Shown here piece after piece: positions 60,945 to 64,000 of a DNA stretch of 64,000 nucleotides (within the stretch, counting starts at the first letter, position 1; each line of letters begins with the position of its first letter). The stretch is taken from assembly GCA_022072055.1 (NCBI GenBank), contig JAJVIK010000007.1:434001-498000 (forward strand), in the 5' to 3' direction. The notes beneath the pieces were generated by a model. That model worked only from the letters and a program-made list of their open reading frames with translations, made no database searches and had not been told where the DNA came from. Both the position numbers and the translations under genes were made by a program. This DNA comes from a bacterium (GTDB taxonomy: Bacteria; Hinthialibacterota; Hinthialibacteria; OLB16).

Positions 60945-63623
60945 ATGCGCTCGCCGGTTCGCAAAGCCCTGCTCCTTTCGGCTCCTTTGCTCTTCCTGGG
61001 CGCCGGGTTCGTTGCCCAATGGGTCGCGCTCCGGCTCACACCGGAAGGACGTGTGATTCGCCTGCTTGCTCAGCCTCCATCCACGCTCAAACTCGCCACC
61101 CCGCTGTGGAACTTCCGCGTCTCGCTTCAGCCGGAATGGAAGACCCGCGAATTGAAGCAGGGAGCCGTGGAGTATTCCTGGAACGGTCTCCTCGATGCCG
61201 ACCCCAAGACTCCCGCGCTCGCGGTGTTTTCCGGAGAGAGGCGCCTGGCGCCCCTTTCCGAGGCGAACTGGAGGGCAGGAGAAAGCCAAGGGTATTGGAC
61301 TGTCCCCGGTTTGGAGACAACTCTCTGTCGCAATTACTTTTTCGCGGGGGACCACAGCCAGTATTTCCCAGCCCGAATCGACTGGGCCTCTCCGTACCTG
61401 GAATGGGAATCGCTGGCGATCAACAGCGATGGCGAGGGCATGACCTTGGAGGTTGCGCTCGGAACCATTCCGGAAGGGGCTGAGCCGATAGAGCCTCAAG
61501 AGGGTCCGGCCACCCTTCCCTTTGAGGTCATCTGGAGCGCCACCGTGACCGTGGGGGTTTCGGAATGGACCTCCCACCAGCTCCAGGCGCGGGGGGTCGA
61601 GGCGGGCGCCCACGCGCTTCGTCTCACCGCCAAGGGGACCTTCAGCACTCTCGACAAGACCGCCCAGCGGCAGTTCTTCCTGAGGAACTTCCGCTCGTCC
61701 GGCCCAACCGAGATTCGCGCGCGCCTCCCCAGAAGCGACCCGCCCCCCGAGGTCCGCTACACCCCACGAGACCGAGTCCGCGCGCTGTTCGCCGCGCCTC
61801 ACGCGCCGGAGTCTCGGCCGCAGACCTCCCCATGGGCGGTCTATGACGAATCCGAGCTTCTGGTGCGCCCCTTGGAGCTGGAGGGGCTGGTCCGGACCGC
61901 CCTCTTCCTTCCCACGCCGGGGAGCTGGGAGGTGACCACCCGGACGGAATCCGCCTCGGATCTGATCTTCTATCCGGCGTTCTATTCCTCGGAACGAGAG
62001 ACGTGGTTGTCCGGGCGGGTGATTGTCGAGGTCAGCCGGGAGAATTTGCCGGGTGTCACCTGGGAGATCGATCTCGACCCCTCCAAGGATGAAGGTTCCA
62101 AGCTCTGGAGCGAGGGCATTCGCCTTCCGCTGGTCGCGGAAGGCCCTGGGAGTCTCCAGCTCTCCTTCCGCTCCGCGCCTCCCAAGGAGCGCACAGGCTC
62201 GGAAACCGCCAAGGCGATTCCCTTCTTTCTCGGCGAGCCGATGCTCGTTCCGGCCAGGGACCGTCGCTCTCGCCATCCGGGAACCGCGCGTCCGGATATC
62301 TTGCTTCTCTCCATCGACACTCTCCGCGCGGATGCGGTCTCTGGGATCGGGGGAGGAGAGACCACCCCGTGGATGGATGATTATTTTGGAAGGGGCGGGG
62401 TCACCTTCACCCAGGCCGAGGCCCCCTCCAGTTGGACACTCCCCTCGCACGCCAGCCTGTTTCTCTCGCAGTATGTCGCCCGTCATGGGGTTCGGATGCA
62501 TTTTGATCGGGTTCCCGCCGAGACCGCCACACTCGCGGAGCGCTTCGCGGACCAAGGCTACGAAACCGCCGCCTTTGTGGACCGCGAGTTCCTGAACCAC
62601 CGTTTCGGTTTCCATCAGGGATTCGAACTCTACGACCAACGCGGCGGGCATTTCGCCTCGATCCTTCCGCGCTGCCTGGAGTGGCTTGGAAAACGGGACC
62701 GCGGCGCGCCGCTGTTCCTGTTTCTTCACACCTACGATGTCCATGATCCCTATGACCCGCCCGAAGCCTTCCGCGCGCGCTTTCTCCCCGCGGGTTCGAA
62801 ACCCTCCACCGAGGAGATCGAGCGGAGGGAGACCCAGATGACCACGCTCTACGGCGCCAACCAGGGACATCGCGAGCTCCCCGAAAGCGACGCCGAGTTC
62901 CTGCGCGCGCTCTATCTCGCCGAGACCGCGTATGTGGACAGCCTGCTCGCGGACTTCATCCATCAGGTGGAGGCGCGCGGTCTGCTTCAGGACCCGCTTG
63001 TGATCCTCCTCTCGGACCATGGCGAAGCCTTCCGCGAGCATGGGACTTGGCTGCACGGCTGGACCTTGTACGAGGAGGAGACTCGAATCCCGATCCTGAT
63101 CCGCTTTCCAGGCAATCGGCATCAGGGGAGGCGAATCTCGGCGCGTGTCAGTCTGCTGGACATCGCTCCGACCCTCTTCGAGATCCTGGGCTGGAGCATT
63201 CCCGAGGAGTGGCAGGGCGAGTCGCTGCTTCCCCGGATCGAAGGGATCGAGAATCACCCTTCCGAGAGGCCCCTTTACGCGGAACTCACACAAAGCGAGC
63301 GGGTGCTCGCCTCGGTCTGGAAGAGGCGGATGAAGTACATTGAAAACCGGACCCTCGAAGGGGCAAGCCCGGAGAATCCCAGGTTGGTGAACCGCGAGGC
63401 CTATGACTTGGAGACCGACCCTGGGGAGCGGAGGAACTTGGGCGGCGAGCGCCTTGAGGAGGTTTCGAGGGAGCTGGAAGCGGCGGCGAATAATTTCGCG
63501 GAGATGACCGCGCGTCAACGCGAGGAGGGGGCTTCCGCCGCCGCCACGTTGGATGCCGAAACCATCCAGGGTCTTCAGGCCATCGGGTATCTGCAGACCG
63601 GAACCGGGGCCGGGAAGGACTAG
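60945..63623 (+). CDS. sulfatase-superfamily protein with large N-terminal domain
   Basis: 892 aa; N-terminal hydrophobic segment (KALLLSAPLLFLGAGFVAQW) as signal anchor. Residues about 30-440 are an unrecognised, probably beta-rich domain. The C-terminal half is a sulfatase/alkaline-phosphatase domain: DILLLSIDTLRADAV (metal Asp), SSWTLPSHASLFLS at the nucleophile position, FVDREFLNHRFGFHQGF, HTYDVHDPYDPPEAF and LLSDHGEAFREHG. The nucleophile site has Thr in TLPSH, not the C/S-x-P-x-R of formylglycine sulfatases. Substrate unknown; possibly a lipid or glycan sulfo- or phosphotransferase. Confidence 0.85.
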   Translation: MRSPVRKALLLSAPLLFLGAGFVAQWVALRLTPEGRVIRLLAQPPSTLKLATPLWNFRVSLQPEWKTRELKQGAVEYSWNGLLDADPKTPALAVFSGERRLAPLSEANWRAGESQGYWTVPGLETTLCRNYFFAGDHSQYFPARIDWASPYLEWESLAINSDGEGMTLEVALGTIPEGAEPIEPQEGPATLPFEVIWSATVTVGVSEWTSHQLQARGVEAGAHALRLTAKGTFSTLDKTAQRQFFLRNFRSSGPTEIRARLPRSDPPPEVRYTPRDRVRALFAAPHAPESRPQTSPWAVYDESELLVRPLELEGLVRTALFLPTPGSWEVTTRTESASDLIFYPAFYSSERETWLSGRVIVEVSRENLPGVTWEIDLDPSKDEGSKLWSEGIRLPLVAEGPGSLQLSFRSAPPKERTGSETAKAIPFFLGEPMLVPARDRRSRHPGTARPDILLLSIDTLRADAVSGIGGGETTPWMDDYFGRGGVTFTQAEAPSSWTLPSHASLFLSQYVARHGVRMHFDRVPAETATLAERFADQGYETAAFVDREFLNHRFGFHQGFELYDQRGGHFASILPRCLEWLGKRDRGAPLFLFLHTYDVHDPYDPPEAFRARFLPAGSKPSTEEIERRETQMTTLYGANQGHRELPESDAEFLRALYLAETAYVDSLLADFIHQVEARGLLQDPLVILLSDHGEAFREHGTWLHGWTLYEEETRIPILIRFPGNRHQGRRISARVSLLDIAPTLFEILGWSIPEEWQGESLLPRIEGIENHPSERPLYAELTQSERVLASVWKRRMKYIENRTLEGASPENPRLVNREAYDLETDPGERRNLGGERLEEVSRELEAAANNFAEMTARQREEGASAAATLDAETIQGLQAIGYLQTGTGAGKD

Positions 63624-63740
63624 AGCGGTCAACGAAATCACCTGGTCCCTTGGAGGGAGGGACACGCTCTGTCGTGTCCGGGCGCAAGGGACCGCGCCCT
63701 TCCAACACCGAGCGCTACATCCAAATGAGAAATGCTCCGT
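63623..63740. repeat. palindromic repeat element, copy B
   Basis: Related to copy A: AGAGCGGTCAACGAAATCA at the left, the hairpin GGGACACG-CTCTG-TCGTGTCC in the middle, and AATGAGAAATGCTCC at the right. It follows the sulfatase gene stop directly, so that gene lies between two related elements. Confidence 0.7.
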
Positions 63741-63753
63741 TGGGTCTTCGGCG

Positions 63754-64000
63754 CTAGTCCTTCTTAAGCAACCCGCGCAAGAGGTTCGCGCCCGCCTTGT
63801 AGGCCGCGCCCGGATCGACCTTCACCACTTCCGCGACCAGGCCGCGCTGCAGCTGCCGGAGCGACTCCATGTCTTCCGTGCTCAGGTCTTCCTCAAAGGC
63901 AACCGGGCCGAGCTGGACCACATCCTCCCGTTTCTCGATGGCGTCAAGCACCGGGCGAGCCGCTTCGCCCACCAGCTCGCTCTCCTTGATCTCACGCCCG
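63754..64000 (-). CDS. unrecognised protein, C-terminal part, cut by right edge
   Basis: At least 81 codons open to the right edge on the minus strand. Acidic/hydrophobic helical sequence (LVAEVVKVDPGAAYKAGANL, ending GLLKKD). I recognise no family. The true start lies outside the window; GTG 63972 is only the first internal one. Confidence 0.5.
   Translation of the reverse strand, partial: GREIKESELVGEAARPVLDAIEKREDVVQLGPVAFEEDLSTEDMESLRQLQRGLVAEVVKVDPGAAYKAGANLLRGLLKKD

Noticed and set aside
60936-63665. 909-codon reading frame on the minus strand
   Set aside because: It is antisense to the sulfatase-like gene; the plus strand shows clear enzyme motifs, and GC-rich third positions keep long antisense frames open.
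1-64000. tRNA, rRNA or known riboswitch genes
   Set aside because: No T-loop GGTTCGAATCC-type motif with a supporting cloverleaf, and no rRNA-like sequence, was found in the gaps.

Overview
The window is a GC-rich, gene-dense piece of a bacterial chromosome. It comes from a Gram-negative-type cell: it encodes an outer-membrane polysaccharide export lipoprotein, Sec and Tat signal peptides, and lipoproteins. The mix suggests an uncultured lineage near the planctomycete/PVC or deep FCB groups. That mix is a Tat-exported DUF1501 protein, a BatD/MoxR pair, Gld-like ABC genes, HAF and thrombospondin-3-like secreted proteins, and Proteobacteria-like complex I with fused NuoCD and a NuoG close to that of E. 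coli. Lineage is inference only; there is no rRNA or tRNA gene here to decide it.

Layout. 0-4.2 kb: the end of dnaK, an FmdB-type zinc ribbon protein, and a tightly overlapping trio (membrane-anchored helical protein, BatD-like, MoxR). 4.2-5.6 kb: a cupin, an HTH regulator and a cold-shock gene with a clear promoter and terminator. 5.8-11.8 kb: an exopolysaccharide export and assembly cluster (Wza-like, GumC/Wzz-like, a BY-kinase-like protein with a degenerate P-loop, two GT2 glycosyltransferases). 11.9-18.4 kb: a FecR-domain protein, surE-pcm, a GT-C membrane glycosyltransferase and two unusual secreted proteins. 18.4-33.7 kb: a complete 13-gene minus-strand nuo operon for respiratory complex I, with a CBS-domain gene between nuoA and nuoB. 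34.1-39.2 kb: a Gld-like ABC transporter operon (ATPase, permease, GldG-like, DUF4340).

39.3-44 kb is accessory DNA: a RelBE-like toxin-antitoxin pair, a retropepsin-like protease next to an XRE regulator, a frameshifted HAF-repeat gene, an orphan HicB-like antitoxin, a BFD-like ferredoxin, and a broken Rhs locus. The Rhs tip is the most surprising sequence in the window: its C-terminal ~100 residues match vertebrate serum amyloid A. It is followed by a candidate partner lipoprotein and by a second, truncated Rhs core copy carrying a small palindromic element.

44-48.3 kb carries a DUF1501 protein, an alkaline-phosphatase-superfamily protein and a Spy/LTXXQ-like periplasmic protein, all on the minus strand. 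48.6-60.7 kb is a compact plus-strand phage-derived particle module: portal, cement protein, major capsid, connector, distal-tail-like protein, prohead protease, fibres, membrane proteins, baseplate hub, and small and large terminase. It has no integrase, repressor, tape measure or lysin that I can see. A MazEF-like pair sits between the terminase genes and a 39-bp repeat array follows the capsid gene. It could be a decayed prophage, a satellite-like element or a domesticated gene-transfer-agent-like module. 60.9-64 kb: a large sulfatase-superfamily protein flanked by related palindromic repeats, then an unrecognised minus-strand gene cut by the right edge.
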